This document shows positions 1 to 5,507 of a DNA stretch of 7,300 nt, in pieces. The position numbers and the translations under genes were made by a program. The notes under the pieces were generated by a model. It made no database searches. It had not been told where the DNA came from and worked only from the letters and a program-made list of their open reading frames with translations. This DNA is from Bacteroidales bacterium UBA4459 (GTDB taxonomy: Bacteria > Bacteroidota > Bacteroidia > Bacteroidales > F082), in NCBI GenBank assembly GCA_002389465.1, contig DGOT01000007.1, positions 1 through 7,300 of the forward strand, written 5' to 3'. Each line of letters begins with the position of its first letter. The first letter of the stretch is position 1.

Positions 1-1
1 A

Positions 2-187
2 GGTGACAGTGCAATGGCAAGGACTGTTTCATTACCTGTAGCTATTTCAACAAGATTGATATTAGAAGGAAAGATAACATTGAGAGGTTCAGTATTACCT
101 ATTTACCCGGAAATATATAATCCTGTTCTTGAAGAACTTGAAGAATTTGGGATAAAGTATAGTCATCAAAAGAGAATAATTGAATAA
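2..187 (+). CDS. Saccharopine dehydrogenase-like protein, C-terminal fragment (5' end outside window)
   Basis: Sixty-one residues are visible and end in TAA at 185-187. The start lies upstream of the window. The peptide reads GDSAMARTVSLPVAIS, then a LILEGKI segment, then LPIYPEIYNPVLEELEEFGI. This is the pattern of the C-terminal end of saccharopine dehydrogenases (the yeast Lys9 type has the corresponding AM.K.VGLP and a PLMKELKE..GI ending). The family interconverts saccharopine with 2-aminoadipate semialdehyde and glutamate using NAD(P), in lysine metabolism; in bacteria it often serves lysine degradation. The NAD(P)-binding Rossmann domain is not in view, so the exact reaction direction and cofactor cannot be told. 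Base composition is clearly more AT-rich than the citrate lyase genes. No neighbouring lysine-pathway gene is visible. Confidence 0.75.
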   Translation, partial: GDSAMARTVSLPVAISTRLILEGKITLRGSVLPIYPEIYNPVLEELEEFGIKYSHQKRIIE

Positions 188-351
188 ATGAACTAAAGTC
201 ATAGTAAATTACGATTTGCCAACAAAAAATATAATGCATTTGGCAGAAAGTACTAATAATGAAATTAATAGCAATAAATGAACATAGTGGTAAATTGAAA
301 GATTTGAGCGTTGAAATGTCAAACGCACCATATTAAAACCGTTAAACCCAA

Positions 352-379
352 AAAAGGCCATCCTTCCGGACAGCCTTTT
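352..379 (-). terminator. Intrinsic terminator of the redox/GroES operon
   Basis: Read on the minus strand, the transcript forms a continuous 12-bp stem: AAAAGGC, two G-U wobbles (UG/UG), then UCC/GGA, closed by a GGAA tetraloop of the GNRA class. It is followed by a U run. It lies 22 bases past the groES-like stop codon. On the plus strand the same DNA gives a weaker hairpin, because CA faces CA, but it still ends in TTTT. It may therefore also stop read-through from the saccharopine dehydrogenase-like gene on the left. Confidence 0.85.
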
Positions 380-401
380 AAATATCTTATAGAGTTCCTT
401 T

Positions 402-689
402 TTATATCTCTTCTGTTTCTACGATCTTAGCCAGCAGGTCAGCATAAGGAACAGTCATGTATTTTTTCGATTCAAATTCCAACTCGGTGCCGGAGAACTT
501 TTTGTAAAAAACGGTGTCGCCTACAACAATTCCCGGATTTTCGATGTTGCCAATGGCCACTACTTTAGCAAACTGCGGCTTTTCTTTGGCCGAGTCGGGA
601 ATGATAATCCCCGAGGCTGTTTTTTGCTCCCCTTTATCTTCCGTAATATCCAGTAATACGTTTTCGTTTAACGGTTGTAATTCTTTCAT
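402..689 (-). CDS. GroES (Cpn10) family co-chaperonin paralogue, short form
   Basis: This 95-residue protein belongs to the Cpn10 family, which forms a seven-membered lid on the GroEL folding chamber in the cytoplasm. Visible family features are the N-terminal LQPL..NVLL strand, a mobile loop TASGIIIPDSAKEKP (residues 24-38) whose III tripeptide corresponds to the hydrophobic GroEL-contact residues, VVGD at 55-58, FSGTELEF (65-72), and the C-terminal YADLLAKI strand. Between VVAIG (43-47) and VVGD only about seven residues remain. GroES has a longer insert there that forms the roof beta-hairpin. The Arg of the usual 'DRV' motif is Asn (ENV, 9-11). No groEL is adjacent. The gene follows the thioredoxin-glutaredoxin gene by 33 bases, so co-transcription is likely. 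An AGAGAG purine tract precedes the ATG. It is probably a second co-chaperonin rather than the main groES, but that cannot be decided from this window. Confidence 0.88.
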   Translation of the reverse strand: MKELQPLNENVLLDITEDKGEQKTASGIIIPDSAKEKPQFAKVVAIGNIENPGIVVGDTVFYKKFSGTELEFESKKYMTVPYADLLAKIVETEEI

Positions 690-722
690 TTTTCTCTCTG
701 TTTTTATGTTTTAACTTACTTT

Positions 723-1307
723 TTATTGAATTCCTAATAATCTGTTGATCTTCACTTTGTCGAAACCGATGATCATGGTTCCGTTGATATCTGTTTGCGG
801 CACACCCTGCTGCCCGCTTTTTCTCACCATTGCCTCAGCAGCTTTCTGGTCGCGCGAAACATCAATTTCAGTATACCTGATACCGTTTACGTTCAAATGC
901 GTTTTCAGTGTGTTGCACCAGCTACAGCTGGGTGTTGTATAAACGGTCACTCTTTTTTTCGGTTTCCCATCGTCCTTTGCCTGCGCTGTAAACAAAGCAT
1001 TTTCAAACAGCGATTTATAATAGTTGTTATCGTTGCATCCTTTGATGGCCTTCTCAAACTTCCCATTGTTAAACACCAGCAGCGAAGGTGCCGAAGTAAT
1101 CTGGTAAACCGGGTGGATATCGCGTACTACGCTCACATCTGCCGCCATGGCATGGATGTCTTTCATTGAATTAACGGCTTCTGAAATATTTTTATAACTG
1201 CACTCGCTGGCTTCCGAACCGTTTTTATACAACAGCACATAGGATTTGCCCTGCTTGCTCAGGTGAGTCAGCATTTCCTCGTGCGAATTAATCTCCTTTA
1301 ATGCCAT
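723..1307 (-). CDS. Thioredoxin-like/glutaredoxin fusion protein
   Basis: The 194-residue protein has two thioredoxin folds and no signal peptide, so it is expected in the cytoplasm. Residues 1-105 resemble a thioredoxin: LLYKNG strand, then the active-site position, then the ITSAPSLLVFNNGK segment with its cis-proline (P74). The CxxC is reduced to A33-S-E-C36, leaving only the second cysteine. After a charged linker (about 111-118), residues 119-194 form a glutaredoxin of the YruB/NrdH type: VTVYTTP, then C128-S-W-C131, the GVPQTDINGTMIIGFD block with cis-Pro170, and a short final helix. The second domain should be a working dithiol-disulfide reductase. The first may bind or position a substrate, or act as a monothiol. 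It is the first gene of an operon with the GroES paralogue. No Shine-Dalgarno is visible, and the leader just before ATG is A-rich. The electron donor and target are unknown. Confidence 0.87.
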   Translation of the reverse strand: MALKEINSHEEMLTHLSKQGKSYVLLYKNGSEASECSYKNISEAVNSMKDIHAMAADVSVVRDIHPVYQITSAPSLLVFNNGKFEKAIKGCNDNNYYKSLFENALFTAQAKDDGKPKKRVTVYTTPSCSWCNTLKTHLNVNGIRYTEIDVSRDQKAAEAMVRKSGQQGVPQTDINGTMIIGFDKVKINRLLGIQ

Positions 1308-1412
1308 ATACTATTTTTTTTACAGCCTCTTTTATCAAACCATGTGCCAGTGCCAATTTCGTGGAATATTGTGTGCCGATTTTGCAGGTATGACAAAATT
1401 TCATATTCAAAA

Positions 1413-1422
1413 GTCATATGAC
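1413..1422. repeat. Perfect 10-bp palindrome, possible operator
   Basis: GTCATATGAC is identical to its reverse complement. It lies about 105 bases before the start codon of the thioredoxin-glutaredoxin gene and between that gene and the minus-strand hairpin. It could be a binding site for a dimeric regulator, but a single palindrome of this length can arise by chance. Confidence 0.25.
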
Positions 1423-1476
1423 GTGTCTATCAATGGGCACGAAGCGAAATTCCCGTAAAAACTTCCTGGTAATAAT

Positions 1477-1545
1477 AAAAAATACCGGCTCCACGACTTT
1501 GTTTCTGTGCAAGTAGAGAGAAAGCCGTTTATTATGTGGAACCGG
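1477..1545 (-). ncRNA. Candidate small RNA or attenuator hairpin with U6 tract
   Basis: On the minus strand CCGGTTCCAC (1545-1536) pairs fully with GTGGAGCCGG (1494-1485), with one G-U pair. Inside, GGCTTT (1526-1521) pairs with AAAGTC (1500-1495, one G-U), stacked directly on the outer stem with a 9-nt AT-rich bulge on the 5' side. The inner helix continues with mismatches to an 8-nt loop at 1514-1507. Two bases after the stem comes TTTTTT (1482-1477), as in an intrinsic terminator. A sequence TATCTTCG (1558-1551), one base off the TAnnTTTG -7 consensus, lies just upstream and would start transcription close to the first base of the stem. This suggests a self-contained RNA of about 70 nt. 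An attenuator in the leader of the redox/GroES operon is the main alternative. No -33 TTTG is visible and I do not recognise an Rfam family. Confidence 0.4.
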
Positions 1546-1638
1546 CGCTGCGAAGATACTAAAATCAGGAGGAAGCAGCACCCGTAAAAAAAGATGTATT
1601 TTAGACTGATTCCATGCGGATAATCAAAAAACACGGCT

Positions 1639-1646
1639 TAAATTTG
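1639..1646 (+). promoter_or_regulatory. Possible -7 promoter box for the citrate lyase operon
   Basis: TAAATTTG fits the Bacteroidota TAnnTTTG -7 consensus and lies 30 bases before the citDE start codon, which would give a leader of roughly 25 nt. No TTTG-like -33 box is found at 17-23 bases upstream, so support is partial. No Shine-Dalgarno follows. Confidence 0.35.
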
Positions 1647-1676
1647 TGGTCAATTGTTGTATCAACTTTATAACCT

Positions 1677-2885
1677 ATGAATAAACAAAGTTCAGCCGGT
1701 AACCGCGGACCGGGAGTTAAGTCAGATTGCTACGTTGAGCTGGAACTGCTGCCTTACGGAGGCATTGAAACAGAACTGACAAGCAAGGTAAAAGCACTTT
1801 ACGGCGAATCGATTAAACGTCTTGCTAACGAGATCCTTGAAGATTTCGGCATCAAAAATGCCAAACTAAACATAGAAGACAGCGGGGCGCTTGACTTTGT
1901 ACTGGCGGCACGTATCGAAGCAGCCATAAAAAAGATTGTGGATACTAACCATGAGTACTTGCTGCCGGTTATCGAAGAAAATAAATCGGTGAGTGCCAAA
2001 GACCAATTCCGGTTTTCGCGCTTGTACCTGCCGGGAAACAGCCCGAAACTAATGATCAATGCCGGTATTCACTATCCGAACGGCATCATCCTCGACCTCG
2101 AGGATTCCGTAGCCCCCGATAAAAAATTCGAAGCCCGCTTTATTGTCCGGAATGCCCTGCGGGCGGTCAACTTTTACGGTGCCGAAAGGATGGTACGCAT
2201 CAACCAGATTCCGGAAGGACTGGATGACCTGCGCTACCTTATCCCGCATCATGTGAACCTTATTCTTGTGCCGAAAGCTGAGGAAGCGGAAGATATTTTG
2301 CAGGTAAACGAAGTAATCGACATCCTGAAAAAAGAACACGGTATAAACCATCCCATCTGGCTGATGCCCATTATTGAAAGTGCCAAAGGGGTGATGCATG
2401 CCTATGAGATCGCTTCGGCAGCCGGCAATGTGGCTTCGCTGGCGATAGGCCTCGAAGACTATACGGCAGACATCGGAACCCGGCGCACCAACAAGGGCGA
2501 TGAATCCTTTTTTGCCCGGAGCATGGTGGTAAATGCTGCCCGTGCTGCCGGCATACAACCCATCGATTCGGTATTTTCCGATGTTTCGGATATGGAAGCG
2601 CTGGCAAAAAACGTACAGACCTCCAAAGGCCTTGGCTTTGACGGTATGGGGTGTATCCATCCACGACAAATTGCTGTGATCCATGAAAATTTTGCTCCCG
2701 GTGAAGCCGAGATTGAAAAAGCAAAAAAGATAGTACTGGCCTTTAAAGAGGCTGAAGCCAAAGGTTTAGGTGTCGTTTCCCTTGGCTCGAAAATGATTGA
2801 CCCGCCAGTGGTGAAACGGGCACAGAACACGATTGAACTGGCTATCAACATGGGAAAACTGGATAAGAACTGGGGTAATGGTTAA
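1677..2885 (+). CDS. citE: Citrate lyase acyl carrier (CitD) - beta subunit (CitE) fusion
   Basis: The 402-residue protein joins two citrate lyase subunits. Residues about 7-88 match CitD, the acyl carrier subunit: a KSDCYVEL start, KVKALYGESI, and the diagnostic NIEDSGALDFVLAARIEAA (compare DDKGALDCILRAR in E. coli CitD). A linker leads to CitE at about 111-400: RLYLPGNSPKLM (115-126), ILDLEDSV (138-145), VRIN (173-176), MPIIESAKG (230-238), GLEDYTADIG (258-267) and GMGCIHPRQI (323-332). E234 and D261 are likely metal ligands by family pattern. CitE splits citryl-thioester into oxaloacetate and acetyl-thioester in the cytoplasm. The acetyl group is carried on a phosphoribosyl-dephospho-CoA arm bound to a CitD serine. 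The best candidate here is S16, although the residue aligned with the classical Klebsiella serine appears to be K15. It forms an operon with citF. HpcH/HpaI-type lyases share the CitE fold, but the CitD domain makes citrate lyase the clear choice. Confidence 0.9.
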   Translation: MNKQSSAGNRGPGVKSDCYVELELLPYGGIETELTSKVKALYGESIKRLANEILEDFGIKNAKLNIEDSGALDFVLAARIEAAIKKIVDTNHEYLLPVIEENKSVSAKDQFRFSRLYLPGNSPKLMINAGIHYPNGIILDLEDSVAPDKKFEARFIVRNALRAVNFYGAERMVRINQIPEGLDDLRYLIPHHVNLILVPKAEEAEDILQVNEVIDILKKEHGINHPIWLMPIIESAKGVMHAYEIASAAGNVASLAIGLEDYTADIGTRRTNKGDESFFARSMVVNAARAAGIQPIDSVFSDVSDMEALAKNVQTSKGLGFDGMGCIHPRQIAVIHENFAPGEAEIEKAKKIVLAFKEAEAKGLGVVSLGSKMIDPPVVKRAQNTIELAINMGKLDKNWGNG

Positions 2886-2924
2886 TGGTTGGCGTTACTG
2901 CGTCAAATACAAACTAAGAAGAAA

Positions 2925-4487
2925 ATGAAAAAATACGATAAATTAGTTAAAAATGCTGCCGGAAGGATCGTTCCAACAATCATTAACGGCGAAGAACATA
3001 TTGCTTTTAAAGGCGTCAAAAAACACAAGCCCGATGGCCGTAAATACGCGCCACAAATTGCCAGTTGCATCGACTATCCGGACGATGGGAACAAACAGCT
3101 GGCTTCGCTGAAAGAAGCCCTTATCAAAGCCGGGTTGAAAGACGGGATGACCATCTCAACGCATCACCATTTCCGTAACGGCGACCTGATCACCAACCAG
3201 ATATTCGACATTGCCAAAGAGCTGGGAGTGAAAGACCTGCGTTGGTATCCGTCAGCTTCCTTTCCATGTCAGGAACATCTGATCCCGTATCTCGAGGACG
3301 GTACCATCAACCGTATCGAAGGAAGCATGAACGGCCCGCTGGGGAAATTCGCTTCCGAAGGGAAGATGAAAGGACTGGCCGTACTGCGCTCGCACGGAGG
3401 CCGCTACCAAGCCATCCAGGACGGTGAGGTGCAGATCGATATTGCCGTGATCGCAGCACCAACGGCCGACATGTTCGGTAATGCCAACGGTGTGGACGGT
3501 CCTGCTGCCTGCGGGCTGCTGGGCTTCGCCCTGGGCGACTCGCAATATGCCGATAAAGTTATTGTGGTGACCGATAACATCGTTCCTTTCCCCTGCATTC
3601 CGTGGCAGATACACGGGAACTATGTGGACTATGTGGTGAAAGTAGACAAGGTAGGACTGCCCGAAAAAATTATATCCGGCACCACACAAATTACCAAAAG
3701 CCCCGACCGCCTGCTGATTGCCGAAATGACTGCCAAATTCTGCGAGGCTACCGGCCTGATCTACGATGGTTTTTCGTACCAGGCAGGGGCTGGTGGAACG
3801 GCTCTTTCGATCGGTAATTATTTCGGTGATATTTTGAGGAAAAACAACTGGAAAGCCAGCTTTATCAGGGCAGGCAGTAATGAATACCCGGTAAAACTGC
3901 TGGAAGAAGGTTATGTGAAATACATCCTCGACGGGCAGACCTTCGACCTGGAAGGTGTCCGTTCCATGCGCGAGAACCCTAACCATGTGAACACCTCCCC
4001 ATTCACCTCGTACAACTACCACGGCAAAGGGAATTTTGCTTCGATGGTTGATGTCGTTGTGCTGGGCGCCACCGAAGTAGATGTAAACTTCAATGCGAAT
4101 GTAGTTACCCACTCGGATGGTTATTTGCTGCACGGCATCGGTGGCTGGCAGAACTGCCTGTTCTCCAAATGCACGATTCTTCCGATACCGTTATTCCGAG
4201 ACCGCATACCTGTGGTTGTGGACGAAGTAACCACTCTTTGCGGTCCTGGCGAGTTGATTGACGTGATCGTTACGGAACGGGGTATTGCCATCAATCCGCG
4301 CAGAACCGACCTGATAGAGAAGGCCAGACACTCCGGTTTACCCATAAAGACCATTGAAGAGTTGAAAGAAGAAGCAGAAGCCATTTGCGGCGTACCGAAG
4401 AAACCGGAACTCGAAGACGAAATAGTAGCCGTCATCAAATGGGTGGACGGAACTATTATTGATTCTGTAAGGAAAGTGAAGAGTTGA
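2925..4487 (+). CDS. citF: Citrate lyase alpha subunit (citrate:acetyl-ACP transferase)
   Basis: From ATG at 2925 the product has 520 residues, close to the roughly 510 of E. coli CitF. It swaps acetate for citrate on the acyl carrier domain, producing citryl-ACP for the CitE domain. It aligns by eye along the whole family: LKDGMTISTHHHFRNGDL (71-88), GPLGKFASEG, SHGGRYQ (156-162), FGNANGVDG (184-192), GFSYQAGAGGT (282-292), NPNH (351-354), FNANVVTHSDGYLLHGIGG (389-407) and a C-terminal VIKWVDGTIIDSV. A TTG at 2889 in the same frame would add 12 residues (ALLRQIQTKKK-like). ATG 2925 is preferred because an AAGAAGAAA purine tract sits just before it and the extension looks like leader sequence. 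It begins 39 bases after the citDE stop, so the two are co-transcribed. Activation genes citC, citX and citG are absent on both sides within the window. Confidence 0.93.
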   Translation: MKKYDKLVKNAAGRIVPTIINGEEHIAFKGVKKHKPDGRKYAPQIASCIDYPDDGNKQLASLKEALIKAGLKDGMTISTHHHFRNGDLITNQIFDIAKELGVKDLRWYPSASFPCQEHLIPYLEDGTINRIEGSMNGPLGKFASEGKMKGLAVLRSHGGRYQAIQDGEVQIDIAVIAAPTADMFGNANGVDGPAACGLLGFALGDSQYADKVIVVTDNIVPFPCIPWQIHGNYVDYVVKVDKVGLPEKIISGTTQITKSPDRLLIAEMTAKFCEATGLIYDGFSYQAGAGGTALSIGNYFGDILRKNNWKASFIRAGSNEYPVKLLEEGYVKYILDGQTFDLEGVRSMRENPNHVNTSPFTSYNYHGKGNFASMVDVVVLGATEVDVNFNANVVTHSDGYLLHGIGGWQNCLFSKCTILPIPLFRDRIPVVVDEVTTLCGPGELIDVIVTERGIAINPRRTDLIEKARHSGLPIKTIEELKEEAEAICGVPKKPELEDEIVAVIKWVDGTIIDSVRKVKS

Positions 4488-4529
4488 TTTTCCGAGTTGG
4501 GTTTACAGAGTGATTATTTCCATGTTTGG

Positions 4530-4567
4530 GAGTGTTGAATAACGTTAACGCTCAGATATATTTATCT
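4530..4567 (+). terminator. Weak possible terminator region after citF
   Basis: GAGTGTT (4530-4536) pairs with AACGCTC (4547-4553) with one G-U pair and a 10-nt loop. An AGATA/TATCT hairpin follows at once (4554-4567). It lies 42 bases after citF, in the gap between convergent genes. There is no strong T run, so the assignment is tentative. The rest of the 4488-4656 gap holds nothing I can identify. Confidence 0.25.
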
Positions 4568-4656
4568 AAATAGCATCGCCTGAAACTTTCTTCGAACAGA
4601 ACGAGGTAAACTGTTGCATTTTATCAACTACAGGCCGGGGAAAAACTCAACATTTA

Positions 4657-4944
4657 CTACCAACTATAATCACACTCTTTCCAGATTTTCCGCTCCTGCT
4701 CTTCTGTTAGATTGGTAACTTCTGCGGGGGTGTATTTTTCCGAAGTTTTTTCAAACATACAGTCGCAAACATCTTCGGCACTGCCTTTATATACTTCGTT
4801 TTCTTCCAGCATTCTCAGGCAGTTCTTTTTCCATAGTGTCTCCTGCTTTTCAGTCCAGGTATCACTTTTTGTATTGAGGTTAGAGCAGGATGCCATAATA
4901 AAAACCAAGCCCACAACAAAAGCTACATATTTAATTTTGTTCAT
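4657..4944 (-). CDS. Small four-cysteine lipoprotein of unknown function
   Basis: The chosen start (ATG at 4944) gives 95 residues with a lipoprotein signal: MNKIKYV, a hydrophobic core, then M17-A18-S19-C20 as lipobox. An in-frame ATG at 5022 would add 26 residues before the signal peptide and lies upstream of the predicted promoter, so it is rejected. The mature part of about 76 residues is charged and has cysteines at 42, 60, 62 and 91 besides the lipidated C20, in the arrangement C-x17-C-x-C-x28-C. From memory, a W...C...CxC...K(Y)...C layout recurs in small secreted Bacteroidota proteins of unknown function. The cysteines may form two disulfides or bind a metal or cofactor in the periplasm. 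No positive-outside surface-export motif (K/Q followed by acidic residues) is seen right after C20. The gene has its own promoter. Confidence 0.75.
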   Translation of the reverse strand: MNKIKYVAFVVGLVFIMASCSNLNTKSDTWTEKQETLWKKNCLRMLEENEVYKGSAEDVCDCMFEKTSEKYTPAEVTNLTEEQERKIWKECDYSW

Positions 4945-4971
4945 TTTAACTTGTTTTATTATTAGAAAATG

Positions 4972-4993
4972 TTTGTTGCCATGTGCCAACAAA
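4972..4993. repeat. 22-bp imperfect palindrome at the lipoprotein promoter
   Basis: The outer arms TTTGTTG (4972-4978) and CAACAAA (4987-4993) are perfect inverted repeats. Inside them CA/TG also pairs, so nine of eleven positions are symmetric. The right arm overlaps the CAAA of the minus-strand -7 box, and the dyad covers the likely transcription start. This position suits a repressor operator. Only half of it would be transcribed, so an RNA hairpin is less likely. Confidence 0.4.
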
Positions 4994-4997
4994 GATA
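4990..4997 (-). promoter_or_regulatory. -7 promoter box of the four-cysteine lipoprotein gene
   Basis: On the minus strand TATCTTTG matches the TAnnTTTG consensus exactly, 45 bases before the chosen ATG. The -33 region (about TGAA at 5021-5018) is poor. The block TTAATTGGTTATCTTTG is nearly the same as in the promoter at 5504-5535, which supports it as functional. Confidence 0.55.
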
Positions 4998-5047
4998 ACC
5001 AATTAATCTGGTCATCATTCATCCGTTTAGTACAACGCCGTATCGGC

Positions 5048-5479
5048 TTATTTCATATCCAGTTCTTCCAGTTTTTTATCTACCATCTCCGAAATTTCGT
5101 CATAACGCTTCTCGTATTTTTCATCGTTAGTGCAATCGACAAATTTGAACCATTGCTGCGTCCATGTAGTCATTTCCTGGGATACCGTCATGTATTTTTG
5201 AGACAAATCAGGATCCGTAGGGTTTTTCTTAAACGTTTCGAGTAAATCTAGGTATTCTTTTACCCACGCTTCGTACCTGTCGAGAAACTCATCACAACTT
5301 GTAATTTCCTCCTCTTCATTAATTTCAACATCCTCTCCGTTGGTTGTTTCAACAACCTCTTCAGTAACAATTGCTTCGTCTCCGTTTCTTTCCTTATCAC
5401 CTTTGTTTTCAGACCCCCCACCACAACATGAGGTAAAAAAGAACATACTGAAAGCTACTAAATAGATTAAATTTTTCAT
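5048..5479 (-). CDS. Acidic lipoprotein, DUF6591-like, function unknown
   Basis: The product has 143 residues. The N-terminus has a hydrophobic signal ending F15-T-S-C18, with a second cysteine at 19 and then GGG, a typical lipoprotein start. Residues 23-60 are a low-complexity acidic linker rich in Glu. Residues 62-140 form a probably alpha-helical domain: CDEFLDRYEAWVKEYLDLLETFKKNPTDPDL, then a Trp-rich TTWTQQW segment ending at C116, then a charged C-terminal helix. C62 and C116 could form a disulfide. From memory this resembles a Bacteroidota family listed as DUF6591; I cannot confirm it here and no function is known. It is transcribed from its own promoter, and its stop is 103 bases from the next gene's start. 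Both encode small exported lipoproteins and may be regulated alike. Confidence 0.78.
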   Translation of the reverse strand: MKNLIYLVAFSMFFFTSCCGGGSENKGDKERNGDEAIVTEEVVETTNGEDVEINEEEEITSCDEFLDRYEAWVKEYLDLLETFKKNPTDPDLSQKYMTVSQEMTTWTQQWFKFVDCTNDEKYEKRYDEISEMVDKKLEELDMK

Positions 5480-5493
5480 AACAGCTGGTTTGG

Positions 5494-5507
5494 TTTATGG
5501 CCATAAA
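5494..5507. repeat. Perfect 14-bp palindrome at the acidic lipoprotein promoter
   Basis: TTTATGGCCATAAA is identical to its reverse complement. Its right end overlaps the minus-strand -7 box (TATCTTTA, 5511-5504) and it spans the likely transcription start, 15-28 bases before the start codon. It occupies the same place relative to the promoter as the 22-bp dyad at 4972-4993. An operator is the simplest reading. Confidence 0.45.

Larger units (their letters stand above)
1308..1676. other. Intergenic region between divergent redox/GroES and citrate lyase operons
   Basis: This 369-bp gap lies between two divergent operons. No convincing protein gene is seen: a 75-codon GTG-initiated minus-strand frame (1407-1634) overlaps the hairpin element and has no recognisable similarity. 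The gap contains a minus-strand hairpin with U-tract (1477-1545), a perfect 10-bp palindrome (1413-1422), a possible citDE -7 box (1639-1646), and a short ATTTTG/CAAAAT inverted repeat (1379-1384 with 1394-1399). I found no TAnnTTTG box immediately upstream of the redox gene on the minus strand, so its promoter is not located. Confidence 0.7.

Noticed and set aside
217..245. TGCCAA/TTGGCA inverted repeat in the AT-rich spacer, and a GCGTT/AACGC repeat at 308-326.
   Set aside because: Arms are five or six bases long with no T run or adjacent promoter; expected by chance.
1559..1611. CTAAAAT...ATTTTAG and AATCAG...CTGATT inverted repeats upstream of citDE.
   Set aside because: The two short repeats have long spacers and are offset from each other, so no single consistent structure results.
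1407..1634. A 75-codon minus-strand frame beginning with GTG in the intergenic region.
   Set aside because: It overlaps the hairpin and U-tract element, has no ribosome binding site, and its Cys/Tyr/Phe-rich product looks like translated non-coding DNA.
2049..2851. Several antisense frames opposite citDE, up to 211 codons.
   Set aside because: They mirror conserved CitE codons and show no recognisable domain, start context or neighbours.
2889..2924. TTG upstream start for citF, giving 12 extra residues.
   Set aside because: ATG at 2925 follows an AAGAAGAAA tract and gives a length like known CitF; the extension has no conserved sequence.
3252..4133. Long open frame of 293 codons antisense to citF.
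   Set aside because: The plus strand encodes an unmistakable CitF throughout. The antisense product is His/Gly/Val-rich without family features, a usual effect of codon bias on the opposite strand.
4945..5022. Upstream ATG at 5022 for the four-cysteine lipoprotein.
   Set aside because: It would bury the lipoprotein signal peptide 26 residues inside the protein and lies upstream of the clear -7 box at 4997-4990.
5037..5047. GCCG-ATA-CGGC mini-hairpin right after the acidic lipoprotein stop codon.
   Set aside because: It has only four base pairs and no following U tract, so it is not a convincing terminator.
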